Assembly: GCA_025458465.1 (NCBI GenBank) | Contig: JALOSK010000087.1 | Span: 1 to 7,627 of the forward strand | DNA length: 7,627 nucleotides | DNA from: Sandarakinorhabdus sp. | GTDB taxonomy: Bacteria; Pseudomonadota; Alphaproteobacteria; Sphingomonadales; Sphingomonadaceae | Reading direction: 5' to 3' | Shown here: positions 1 to 6,019 of the stretch, one piece after another | How positions within the stretch are numbered: the stretch's first letter is position 1 | Layout: each line of letters starts with the position of its first letter | The notes under the pieces: model-generated | Database searches by the model: none | What the model saw: the letters and a program-made list of their open reading frames with translations, nothing else | Told to the model about the DNA's origin: nothing | Made by a program: the position numbers and the translations under genes

Positions 1-222
1 GGCGGCGGCCCGGCCTGTTTGCGCCTGCGCGTGGTCGCCGATCCAGCGAAGGTTGATCCGCGCTTCCTGCTGGATGACGCCAAGGCCGACCGGCTGGAGC
101 GGCTGGTGGAACGCTGGTGGCCGGAGGCGATCGGGCCGGGCGACATGACCAATGCGGACTTGTGGCGCGACGTGAAGGCGGCGCGGGCGGCGCTGCTGGC
201 GGAGCTTGGACTCAGCTTCTGA
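1..222 (+). CDS. astB: N-succinylarginine dihydrolase AstB, C-terminal 73 residues (5' end outside window)
   Basis: AstB hydrolyses N2-succinylarginine to N2-succinylornithine, CO2 and ammonia, the second step of the arginine succinyltransferase (AST) catabolic pathway in the cytoplasm. The reading frame is open from base 1 and begins with [12 protein letters not shown], which closely matches the AstB segment carrying the catalytic cysteine (Cys365 in the E. coli enzyme, from memory). Here that cysteine is the sixth visible residue (codon at 16-18). The rest follows the family: a PRFLLDD stretch, an aromatic-rich helix (LVERWWPE), then the [11 protein letters not shown] segment. The protein ends at ELGLSF, about a dozen residues shorter than E. 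coli AstB, which carries a longer tail. The TTG at 19 is not a real start, because the conserved motif lies upstream of it. The upstream part, and probably other ast genes, lie beyond the left edge. The stop codon is 3 bp from that of amn on the other strand. Confidence 0.9.
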   Translation, partial: GGGPACLRLRVVADPAKVDPRFLLDDAKADRLERLVERWWPEAIGPGDMTNADLWRDVKAARAALLAELGLSF

Positions 223-225
223 AAC

Positions 226-1665
226 TTATCGAAATGGGGGTTCATCAAAGGCCCTGAGCTTGCGGCTGTGCAGCGCCGGCCCTTCATCGCGCAGGATCAT
301 CATCGCCTCGATGCCGATCTGCAGATGTTCCGAAATCGCGCCTTCATAAAAGCGGTTGGCCTGGCCGGGCAGCTTGATCTCGCCGTGCAGCGGTTTGTCG
401 GACACGCAGAGCAAGGTGCCGTAGGGCACGCGGAAGCGATAGCCTTGCGCCGCGATGGTCGCCGATTCCATGTCGATGGCCACAGCCCGGCTCTGGTTGA
501 AGCGCAGCGATGACTGGGAATAGCGCAGTTCCCAGTTGCGATCATCGGTGGTCACCACCGTGCCGGTGCGCAGGCGGGGTTTCAGCGCATCGCCGGTCAT
601 GCCGGTCACCTTCTCGGTCGCCAGTTGCAGCGCCTTCTGCACTTCCGACAGCGCCGGGATCGGGATTTCCGGCGGCATCACATCATCCAGCACGTGATCA
701 TCGCGCAAATAGGCATGGGCCAGCACATAATCGCCGATGGCCTGTGATGGCCGCAGGCCACCGCAGTGGCCGATCATCAGCCAGGCCTCCGGGCGCAGAA
801 CGGCCAGATGATCGCAGATCGTCTTGGCATTGGCCGGGCCAACCCCGATGTTGACCAGCGTGATGCCGGTGCCGCCCGGCGCCACCAGGTGCCAGGCCGG
901 CATCTGGTTCTTGCGCCACGCAAAATCTGCCGCGGCGCGTTCCGCATCGGGATCGGCCGCCGTGATGTCCAGGCCGCCGGGGCAGGCCAGCCGATCATAT
1001 CCATTGCCGAGCTGCCGGCAGGCCCAGCGCACGAACTCGTCAACATAGCGGTGATAGTTGGTGAGCAGGATATAATGCTGGAAATCCTCCGGCGCGGTGC
1101 CGGTGTAGTGCTTCAGGCGGGCCAGCGAAAAATCGGTGCGCGGGCCATCGAACAGCGCCAGCGGCCGATGCTCGACGCGGAATTCCTCCCACAGGCCATC
1201 GGCCAGCTCATCGCCGATCTGCTGCAACTCGGTCGTGGGGAAATGCCGGGCCAGTTCGGCCGCCGCCACGCCTTCGAGGTTGAGATCGGCGGCACCGTCC
1301 AGCACGTAAGGGTAGGGTATCTCCACCTCCGACCGGCCGACCGAGACGATCACGTCATAATCGGCCATCAACAGGCCCAGCTGCTCTTCGAGATAGGCGC
1401 GATACATCGCCGGCCGCGTGATGGTGGTGGCATAGCTGCCGGGGCGGTTCAGCCGGGCAAAGGCGCGCACGGGGCGCAGCGCCCGGCGTTCGCCGCCATA
1501 TTCGATCCGCAGTTCGGGGTAGGCCCAGTCACCGCGCACGCGCTGGCTGCCATCGGGGGCGACGCCTTCATCGATATAGGCCTTGAGGGCGGCGCGCAGG
1601 GCGGTGGTGGATTGGCGGTGAATGTCGACAAGCTGGTCGACGATGGTTGCAGGTGCGAGATTCAT
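226..1665 (-). CDS. amn: AMP nucleosidase
   Basis: Amn cleaves the N-glycosidic bond of AMP to give adenine and ribose 5-phosphate, which controls the adenylate pool and feeds purine salvage in the cytoplasm. The 479 residues match the usual length (E. coli Amn is about 484). An N-terminal AMP_N-type domain spans roughly residues 5-165. It is followed by the signature region QHYILLTNYHRYVDEFVRW (196-214) and a C-terminal nucleoside-phosphorylase-like domain (about 260-460). In that domain NIGVGPANAK (272-281) and GHCGG (299-303) form the phosphate/ribose pocket, DMES (398-401) carries the ribose-binding glutamate, and VSDKPLHGE (421-429) carries Asp423, the expected catalytic acid. The protein looks intact. 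ATG at 1665 is the only sensible start; no clear Shine-Dalgarno precedes it, since the upstream bases read GGCTCAAG. It is transcribed divergently from the acyl-CoA dehydrogenase gene and converges on astB with a 3-bp gap. Confidence 0.96.
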   Translation of the reverse strand: MNLAPATIVDQLVDIHRQSTTALRAALKAYIDEGVAPDGSQRVRGDWAYPELRIEYGGERRALRPVRAFARLNRPGSYATTITRPAMYRAYLEEQLGLLMADYDVIVSVGRSEVEIPYPYVLDGAADLNLEGVAAAELARHFPTTELQQIGDELADGLWEEFRVEHRPLALFDGPRTDFSLARLKHYTGTAPEDFQHYILLTNYHRYVDEFVRWACRQLGNGYDRLACPGGLDITAADPDAERAAADFAWRKNQMPAWHLVAPGGTGITLVNIGVGPANAKTICDHLAVLRPEAWLMIGHCGGLRPSQAIGDYVLAHAYLRDDHVLDDVMPPEIPIPALSEVQKALQLATEKVTGMTGDALKPRLRTGTVVTTDDRNWELRYSQSSLRFNQSRAVAIDMESATIAAQGYRFRVPYGTLLCVSDKPLHGEIKLPGQANRFYEGAISEHLQIGIEAMMILRDEGPALHSRKLRAFDEPPFR

Positions 1666-1718
1666 CTTGAGCCAATGCCACGAATTGCGCCGCGGTTTCC
1701 AGCCCCTTATGAGAGGGC
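1666..1718. promoter_or_regulatory. Divergent intergenic region between amn and the acyl-CoA dehydrogenase gene
   Basis: These 53 bp separate two start codons facing apart, so the promoters of both genes must lie here or reach into the neighbouring coding sequence. A purine-rich GAGAGG (1711-1716) ends only 2 bases before the ATG at 1719 and is the probable, closely spaced ribosome binding site of the acyl-CoA dehydrogenase gene. I could not find a convincing -35/-10 pair in either direction, nor a clear operator. The regulatory role is inferred from gene orientation alone. Confidence 0.5.
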
Positions 1719-2867
1719 ATGAGCCAGTTTGACCTCACCGAAGACCAGAAGGCCATCCAGGAGGCCGCCCGCCGCTTCACGGCCGAGGCGATCACCCCCC
1801 ACGCCGCCCGCTGGGACGAAGAGCATCATTATCCCAAGGACGTGGTGCAGACCGCCGCCAGTCTGGGGTTTGGCGCCATCTATGTGAGCGAGGCATCGGG
1901 CGGCATCGGGCTCGGCCGGCTGGAGGCAGCACTGATCATGGAGGCGATGGCGCATGGCTGCCCCTCTACATCGGCGTTCATCTCCATCCACAACATGGCC
2001 GCCTGGATGATCGACTGCTTTGGCAGCGACACGGTGAAGGCGAGATATCTGCCCGGACTGGTGACGATGGAGCAGATCGCCAGCTATTGCCTCACCGAGC
2101 CCGGCTCAGGTTCCGACGCGGCGGCACTGAAGACGAAGGCCGTGCGCGATGGCGATCATTATGTCGTCACCGGTTCCAAGGCGTTCATCTCCGGCGGCGG
2201 GGTGAATGATGTCTATGTCACCATGGTGCGCACCGGCGGCGATGGTCCCAAGGGCATTTCCTGCCTGGTGATCGAAAAGGACATGCCGGGGGTTTCCTTC
2301 GGCGCGCAGGAACGCAAGATGGGCTGGCGCTCACAGCCAACGGCGCAGGTGAATTTCGATGGCGTGCGCGTGCCGGTGGAAAATCTGGTGGGCGCCGAAG
2401 GCCAGGGCTTTGCCATCGCCATGGCCGGGCTGGACGGCGGCCGGCTCAACATCGGCGCGTGCAGCCTGGGTGGCGCGCAGCGGGCGCTGGACGAAGCGCT
2501 GGCCTACACGCGGCAGCGCCAGCAGTTCGGCAAGGCGATTGCCGATTTCCAGGCCACGCAGTTCAAGCTGGCCGACATGGCGACCGATCTCGCCGCCGCC
2601 CGCGCGCTGCTCTATCAGGCGGCCGTGAAGGTGACGGAGGGCGCGCCGGACAAGACGATGTTTGCCGCCATGGCCAAGCGCTTTGCCACCGATGCGGGCA
2701 TGACAATCGTGGACCGCGGCCTGCAACTGTTCGGCGGCTATGGCTATCTCATGGATTTCCCGATGGAAAAGCTGTTCCGCGATCTGCGCGTGCACCAGAT
2801 ACTGGAAGGCACCAACGAGATCATGCGCATGATCACCGCGCGTGAGCTTTATCGTCTCAGCAATTGA
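1719..2867 (+). CDS. Acyl-CoA dehydrogenase, isobutyryl-CoA dehydrogenase-like
   Basis: This is an FAD-dependent acyl-CoA dehydrogenase that oxidises a short acyl-CoA to the 2,3-enoyl-CoA and passes electrons to electron-transfer flavoprotein. The 382-residue length is typical. It has an N-terminal helical domain (about 5-115) and a middle beta domain containing signature 1, CLTEPGSGSDAAA (124-136). The C-terminal helical domain holds signature 2, starting at Q336 (QLFGGYGYLMDF). Glu363 in ILEGTNEIMR is the expected catalytic base. The runs IASYCLTEPGSGSD, GSKAFISG, GPKGISC and LADMAT strongly resemble human ACAD8 (isobutyryl-CoA dehydrogenase), which suggests valine degradation (isobutyryl-CoA to methacrylyl-CoA). 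A 2-methylbutyryl-CoA or other short branched substrate cannot be excluded. No other valine-degradation gene is visible beside it. DUF423 follows 42 bp downstream on the same strand and may be co-transcribed. Family assignment is very secure; the substrate is inferred. Confidence 0.93.
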   Translation: MSQFDLTEDQKAIQEAARRFTAEAITPHAARWDEEHHYPKDVVQTAASLGFGAIYVSEASGGIGLGRLEAALIMEAMAHGCPSTSAFISIHNMAAWMIDCFGSDTVKARYLPGLVTMEQIASYCLTEPGSGSDAAALKTKAVRDGDHYVVTGSKAFISGGGVNDVYVTMVRTGGDGPKGISCLVIEKDMPGVSFGAQERKMGWRSQPTAQVNFDGVRVPVENLVGAEGQGFAIAMAGLDGGRLNIGACSLGGAQRALDEALAYTRQRQQFGKAIADFQATQFKLADMATDLAAARALLYQAAVKVTEGAPDKTMFAAMAKRFATDAGMTIVDRGLQLFGGYGYLMDFPMEKLFRDLRVHQILEGTNEIMRMITARELYRLSN

Positions 2868-2894
2868 TCGGGCTTTTCAAGTGAAGGCCAGCAC

Positions 2895-2905
2895 GGCAGT
2901 CTGCC
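2895..2905. repeat. Short palindrome just before the DUF423 start codon
   Basis: GGCAG-T-CTGCC is a perfect 11-base inverted repeat ending 4 bases before the ATG at 2910, where a Shine-Dalgarno would normally sit; none is visible there. As RNA it could form only a 4-bp stem with a 3-base loop. It may be an operator half or simply chance in GC-rich DNA. Confidence 0.25.
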
Positions 2906-2909
2906 AGCC

Positions 2910-3302
2910 ATGACCACAGCAAAACCGCGCCCGCGCGCCCTGCCGGCCTTCGCCTGTCTGAATGCCATGATCGCGCTGGCCTTCGGCACCTTCGCCGCGC
3001 ACGGCATCAAGGATCCGCAGGCGCGGGACTGGATCATGACTGGCGTGATGTTCCAGCTGCCGCACGTGGCCGCGGTGTTCGGCCTGCTGGCCTGGCGCAA
3101 CAGCACGCTGGTGCATTCGGGCGCGTGGGCCGTTTCCATCGGCAGCTTCATCTTTGCGATGGATCTGAACCTGCTGGCCCTGGGCGCACCCAAGTGGGTG
3201 GCGGCGCTGGCCCCGGCCGGCGGCACCGCCATGCTGTTCGGCTGGGCCTGGCTGGCACTGATCGCCTTTGCCGGGGACGCCCTGAAACGCTTCGAAGACT
3301 GA
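2910..3302 (+). CDS. DUF423 family small inner-membrane protein
   Basis: This is a 130-residue polytopic membrane protein of the DUF423 (YgdD-like) family, whose biochemical role is not established. Four hydrophobic segments are visible at about residues 11-30, 42-61, 71-91 and 101-121. Family hallmarks are present: GTFAAHGIK (26-34) at the end of helix 1, the WIMTGVMFQLPHVAAV stretch (41-56) with the conserved TG...Q..H pattern, and a small-residue-rich APAGGTAMLFGWAWL (101-115) leading into the last helix. The C-terminus is short and charged (DALKRFED). The ATG at 2910 is the only reasonable start, although no Shine-Dalgarno is evident, so translation may be weak, leaderless or dependent on the upstream gene. 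It lies 42 bp after the acyl-CoA dehydrogenase gene on the same strand and converges on the class II aldolase gene. The family call is firm; no function can be given. Confidence 0.88.
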   Translation: MTTAKPRPRALPAFACLNAMIALAFGTFAAHGIKDPQARDWIMTGVMFQLPHVAAVFGLLAWRNSTLVHSGAWAVSIGSFIFAMDLNLLALGAPKWVAALAPAGGTAMLFGWAWLALIAFAGDALKRFED

Positions 3303-3314
3303 AGCGGATCGAGG

Positions 3315-3366
3315 ATCAATCCCGGCCCATCAATCCCGGCCCATCAATCCCGGCCCATCATTCCCG
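3315..3366. repeat. 14-bp tandem repeat, three perfect copies plus a partial fourth
   Basis: The unit ATCAATCCCGGCCC occurs three times head to tail without error (3315-3328, 3329-3342, 3343-3356). A fourth, diverging copy, ATCATTCCCG (3357-3366), has one mismatch and then breaks off. The three perfect copies fill nearly all of the 55-bp gap between the convergent DUF423 and aldolase genes. The partial copy supplies the aldolase stop codon (TCA at 3358-3360, read as TGA) and its last codons. Because 14 is not a multiple of 3, the copies place TGA codons in all three frames of the aldolase strand. There is no T-tract, so it does not look like an intrinsic terminator. Confidence 0.9.
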
Positions 3367-4134
3367 AAACGACGGATCGATCCGGTCCAGCTTCCTGAGC
3401 AGCGCCGGCCACGCCAGCATGTTGCCCACAACCTTCAGGCCCGTCTTGCCCTGATTGGCGGCCTTTTCCGGTGTGCCCTGCGGCGGGTGGTTGATCAGCT
3501 CCTGCCCGCCGGCCAGCGCCAGGCACTGGGCTTCGCAGGCGCGTTCGAGGAAATACATCTTGATGAAGGCCTCGGCCACGGTTTCGCCCACGGTCAGGGT
3601 GCCGTGATTGCGCAGGATCATCGCCGTCTTGGTCGCCCCCAGATCGGCCACCAGCCGCTCGCGCTCGTCCAGATCGGTCGCGACGCCTTCATAGTGATGG
3701 TAGGTCAGCTCGTCGCGGATCAGCATCGCCGTCTGGGTGATCGGCATCAGGCCGTCGCTGTGCGCCGAAACCGCCTGGCCGTGCGGCGTGTGCAGGTGGA
3801 TCACCGCGTGGGCATCCTCGCGCGCCATGTGGATGGCCGAATGGATGGTGAAGCCGGCCGGGTTGGTGAGATAGGGCGTTTCCATCACCGGATTGCCGTT
3901 CACGTCGATCTTGACGAGGCTGGACGCGGTGATTTCCTCGAACATCAGATTATAGGGGTTGATGAGGAAATGATGCTCCGGCCCCGGCACGCGCACGGAA
4001 AGATGGGTGAAGATCAGATCGTCCCAGCCATAATGCGCCACCAGCCGATAGGCGGCGGCGAGATCGACGCGCAGCGCCCACTCCTCGGCCGAAACCTGGT
4101 CCTTCACACTCGGCGTCTTCAGTTGCGTGGCCAT
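3358..4134 (-). CDS. Class II aldolase/adducin family protein
   Basis: This 258-residue protein has the class II aldolase/adducin fold across about residues 16-215. Enzymes of this fold use a zinc ion to cleave or epimerise sugar phosphates, or to decarboxylate. The presumed zinc histidines are present: H113 and H115 in VIHLHTPHG, and H177 in ILRNHGTL. The sequence is closest in style to the adducin head branch, as shown by GFTIHSAIHMAR (94-105), AVSAHSDGLMPIT (121-133) and a YHHYEG motif (145-150). The position equivalent to the catalytic Glu73 of L-fuculose-phosphate aldolase appears to be His98, so a standard aldol cleavage is doubtful. No signal peptide is seen, so it is probably cytosolic. 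ATG at 4134 is preceded at 7 bases by a strong GGGGAGG ribosome binding site that lies inside the upstream DUF2256 gene. The substrate is unknown and I do not assign one. Confidence 0.9.
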   Translation of the reverse strand: MATQLKTPSVKDQVSAEEWALRVDLAAAYRLVAHYGWDDLIFTHLSVRVPGPEHHFLINPYNLMFEEITASSLVKIDVNGNPVMETPYLTNPAGFTIHSAIHMAREDAHAVIHLHTPHGQAVSAHSDGLMPITQTAMLIRDELTYHHYEGVATDLDERERLVADLGATKTAMILRNHGTLTVGETVAEAFIKMYFLERACEAQCLALAGGQELINHPPQGTPEKAANQGKTGLKVVGNMLAWPALLRKLDRIDPSFRE

Positions 4135-4137
4135 GGC

Positions 4138-4308
4138 CTATCCTCCCCGATCGTTCGCTTTTCCGGTGGCGCGCCCATAGGCGCCGCTCCGGCAGGCGTC
4201 GGAACAATATCGCACATTTTCCCAATCGCGCGCCCATTTCTTCCGCCAGCTGAACGGGCGGCCACAGGCGGCGCAATCCTTGGTGGGCAGATCGGCCTTG
4301 CGGCGCAT
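4138..4308 (-). CDS. DUF2256 domain-containing zinc-ribbon-like small protein
   Basis: This is a complete 56-residue gene read leftward from ATG at 4308 to TAG at 4138-4140. The start is [20 protein letters not shown], followed by a [16 protein letters not shown] stretch. This matches the DUF2256 family, whose members share the LPTK, CGRPF, WRKKW and YCS-C elements. Four cysteines, C12-x2-C15 and C35-x3-C39, look like a zinc site. No function is established for the family. The residues after position 42 form a basic, glycine-rich tail. A TTG at 4317 would extend it in frame by LAK, with GAGGA about 12 bases upstream, and could be the true start because ATG 4308 has no Shine-Dalgarno of its own; an in-frame TGA further upstream excludes anything longer. 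It ends 3 bp before the aldolase start, so the two are almost certainly co-transcribed and translationally coupled. Confidence 0.87.
   Translation of the reverse strand: MRRKADLPTKDCAACGRPFSWRKKWARDWENVRYCSDACRSGAYGRATGKANDRGG
4142..4148 (-). promoter_or_regulatory. Ribosome binding site of the aldolase gene, inside the DUF2256 gene
   Basis: The minus strand reads GGGGAGG here, a near-perfect Shine-Dalgarno 7 bases before the aldolase ATG at 4134. It lies in the final codons of the DUF2256 gene (DRGG, then stop), so ribosomes finishing DUF2256 pass directly over it. It fixes the aldolase start and supports coupling of the two genes. Confidence 0.8.
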
Positions 4309-4388
4309 TTTCGCCAATTGCTGGCGGCTTCCTCGAAACTGTCACACAAACCGGCTTTATGGCGCCCGTATCTAGAGGGGAATCATCC
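4309..4388. promoter_or_regulatory. Divergent intergenic region between DUF2256-aldolase and phoD
   Basis: These 80 bp lie between start codons facing apart and must carry or adjoin promoters for both units. CTGTCAC at 4339-4345 resembles one 7-base half of a PhoB box (consensus repeat CTGTCAT, spaced 11 bases apart). The positions 11 bases away on either side match poorly, so a full Pho box is not demonstrated. No convincing sigma-70 promoter could be picked out by eye. Confidence 0.45.
4374..4380 (+). promoter_or_regulatory. Ribosome binding site of phoD
   Basis: AGAGGGG lies 8 bases before the ATG at 4389. It decides the start in favour of 4389 over the in-frame ATG at 4359, which lies upstream of this site and would add ten residues ahead of the Tat signal peptide. 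Confidence 0.75.
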
Positions 4389-5999
4389 ATGCGTCCTGCC
4401 ATTGATCGTCGCGCCTTCCTGTCGGCCACGGCCGCAGGCCTGATCCTGCCGGCGCGCCCGGCCCTTGCCCGCCTGTGGCCGGCCAGCGGTTTCACCCACG
4501 GCGTCGCCTCTGGCCATCCGGGCCCGGGCGAGGTCACGCTGTGGACACGCCATGCCAGCGTTGTTGGCCAAGCCGCCACGCTGAAGGTCGAAGTGGCTGA
4601 AGATGAAGGCATGATGCGGGTGATCGCCCGCGCCGAAGCCGTGGCCGGCCCGGAAAGCTGGGGCACGGCGCAGGTGCGGGTGAAGGGCCTGCCGGACGGC
4701 AAGTGGCTCTGGTATCGCTTCACCGCGCCCGATGGCACAAGGTCGATGGTGGGCCGCACCAAGACGCTGCCGGCTGGCAAGCTTGATCAGCTCAAGCTTG
4801 GCGTGGTGTCCTGTTCGAACCGGCCGTTCGGGCATTTCAATGCCTATGCGCACCTGGCGGCGCGCGACGACATCGATGCGGTGATCCACCTGGGCGATTA
4901 CATCTATGAATATCCCGTGGGCAATTATCCGGCGCAGGTGATGCCCGGCCGCGAGATTTTGCCGGCCAACGAGATCATCATGATCGATGATTATCGCCAG
5001 CGTTACGCCAGCTATCGCAGCGATCCGGCCCTGCAGGCGCTGCACGCGCGCGCGCCGATGATCGCCATCTGGGACGATCATGAATTCGCCAACGATGCCT
5101 GGATGAACGGCGCGGAAAACCATCAGCCGAACGAAGGCGACTGGGGCTTGCGCAAGATGGCCGCCCTGAAAGCGCACCACGAATGGCTGATGACGCCGGA
5201 TCGCTTCTGGAACCGTTATGATTTCGGCGATCTCGTGTCGGTGATGACGCTGGACACCCGCATTTCCGGCCGTGACAAGCAGCTGAATCTCAACGCCGCG
5301 CTGCGCAACGGCGCCGATGGCATCAAGCAATTCGCCGGCGGTGAATGGCAGCGCCCGCAGCGCACGCTGCTGGGCGCCGATCAGGAAGCCTGGTTCGCCT
5401 CCGAAATTGCCGCGTCGGTGAAATCCGGGCAGCGCTGGCAACTGGTGGCGCAACAGGTGGTGATGGGCGATCTGTTCACGCCGAAGAACGCCGTCGAATG
5501 GCTGGGCGCAGACGCCGATGCGCGTGCGCAGGCCTATGTGAAGGCCGGCATCGCGGCGGCGCAGGCCGGCATTCCCGGCGCGCAGGACATGTGGTCCGGC
5601 TATCCGCAGGCGCGCCGCCGCTTGCTGAAGGCGATGCAGGACGCCGGCGCCAACCCGATCGTGATCGCCGGGGACAGCCACAACGCCTGGGCCTTCAATC
5701 ACGGCCTTGATGGCAAGCCGGTGGCAGCCGAATTCGGCGTCCAGTCGGTCACCTCGCCCGGTTATGAATCGGCGCTGAAAGCCGATCCGGCGGTGATCCG
5801 CGCCGGCCTGCTGCAAAGCTCGCCCGGCCTCACATGGTGCGACACCAGCCGCCGCGGCTATCTCACCTTGTCGTTCAACCGCGCCGAAACCCGCTGCGAC
5901 TGGGTGTTCATGGACACCATCGCCGCCGCTTCCACCGCCACCGGGGCCGGCCAGGCTGCCGTGGTGAAGCATGGCAAGCGGCAGATGACGCTGGTGTGA
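4389..5999 (+). CDS. phoD: Alkaline phosphatase D (PhoD family), Tat-exported
   Basis: PhoD-type enzymes are periplasmic or secreted phosphomonoesterases/phosphodiesterases with an Fe3+/Ca2+ centre, used to obtain phosphate. The 536-residue protein starts with a twin-arginine signal, DRRAFLSATAAGLIL (6-20), with a likely cleavage after ALA (25-27). An N-terminal PhoD_N-like beta domain (about 33-127) precedes the metallophosphatase domain (about 135-505). Visible metal-site motifs are GVVSCSN with Cys142 (138-144), HLGDYIYEY with Asp170 and Tyr173 (167-175), WDDHEFAND (228-236) and IAGDSHNAW with Asp429 and His431 (426-434). Cys142, Asp170 and Tyr173 match the spacing of the iron ligands known in Bacillus PhoD, so the enzyme should be active. 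A secreted alpha/beta hydrolase gene follows after 20 bp, probably in the same operon. Phosphate-starvation control is plausible but rests only on one Pho-box-like half-site. Substrate preference cannot be read from the sequence. Confidence 0.94.
   Translation: MRPAIDRRAFLSATAAGLILPARPALARLWPASGFTHGVASGHPGPGEVTLWTRHASVVGQAATLKVEVAEDEGMMRVIARAEAVAGPESWGTAQVRVKGLPDGKWLWYRFTAPDGTRSMVGRTKTLPAGKLDQLKLGVVSCSNRPFGHFNAYAHLAARDDIDAVIHLGDYIYEYPVGNYPAQVMPGREILPANEIIMIDDYRQRYASYRSDPALQALHARAPMIAIWDDHEFANDAWMNGAENHQPNEGDWGLRKMAALKAHHEWLMTPDRFWNRYDFGDLVSVMTLDTRISGRDKQLNLNAALRNGADGIKQFAGGEWQRPQRTLLGADQEAWFASEIAASVKSGQRWQLVAQQVVMGDLFTPKNAVEWLGADADARAQAYVKAGIAAAQAGIPGAQDMWSGYPQARRRLLKAMQDAGANPIVIAGDSHNAWAFNHGLDGKPVAAEFGVQSVTSPGYESALKADPAVIRAGLLQSSPGLTWCDTSRRGYLTLSFNRAETRCDWVFMDTIAAASTATGAGQAAVVKHGKRQMTLV
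4778..4800 (+). repeat. Perfect inverted repeat inside phoD (9-bp arms, 5-base loop)
   Basis: The arms CAAGCTTGA (4778-4786) and TCAAGCTTG (4792-4800) are exact reverse complements around the loop TCAGC. They encode the KLDQLKLG segment linking the N-terminal domain to the catalytic domain, where the peptide KL is repeated. The arms also contain two copies of the palindrome CAAGCTTG. It may be a by-product of codon repetition, or an RNA hairpin between domains. Confidence 0.6.
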
Positions 6000-6019
6000 T
6001 TGGGCGCTAGGCTGGGCGG

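Noticed and set aside
766..1722. A 318-codon plus-strand frame opposite amn
   Set aside because: It is antisense to an intact AMP nucleosidase, shows no family resemblance and has shadow-type composition.
3303..3357. Possible bidirectional terminator between DUF423 and the aldolase gene
   Set aside because: The gap is made of direct repeats, with no GC-rich inverted stem followed by a T-run on either strand.
3373..3384. Perfect 12-bp palindrome CGGATCGATCCG near the 3' end of the aldolase gene
   Set aside because: It lies within codons for DRIDPS and has no loop to form an RNA hairpin; nearby GATC-rich codons make a chance palindrome likely.
4359..4388. Upstream in-frame ATG for phoD giving ten extra residues
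   Set aside because: The strong AGAGGGG site at 4374-4380 lies downstream of this ATG and is correctly spaced for ATG 4389, which places the twin-arginine motif close to the N-terminus as expected.
3487..4443. A 318-codon plus-strand frame opposite the aldolase and DUF2256 genes
   Set aside because: It mirrors the conserved aldolase codons, runs through the DUF2256 gene and the phoD start, and contains no recognisable domain.
3950..4780. A 276-codon minus-strand frame covering the divergent phoD region
   Set aside because: It overlaps the DUF2256 and aldolase genes in another frame and runs antisense into phoD. DUF2256, in the correct frame, explains the conserved signal here.
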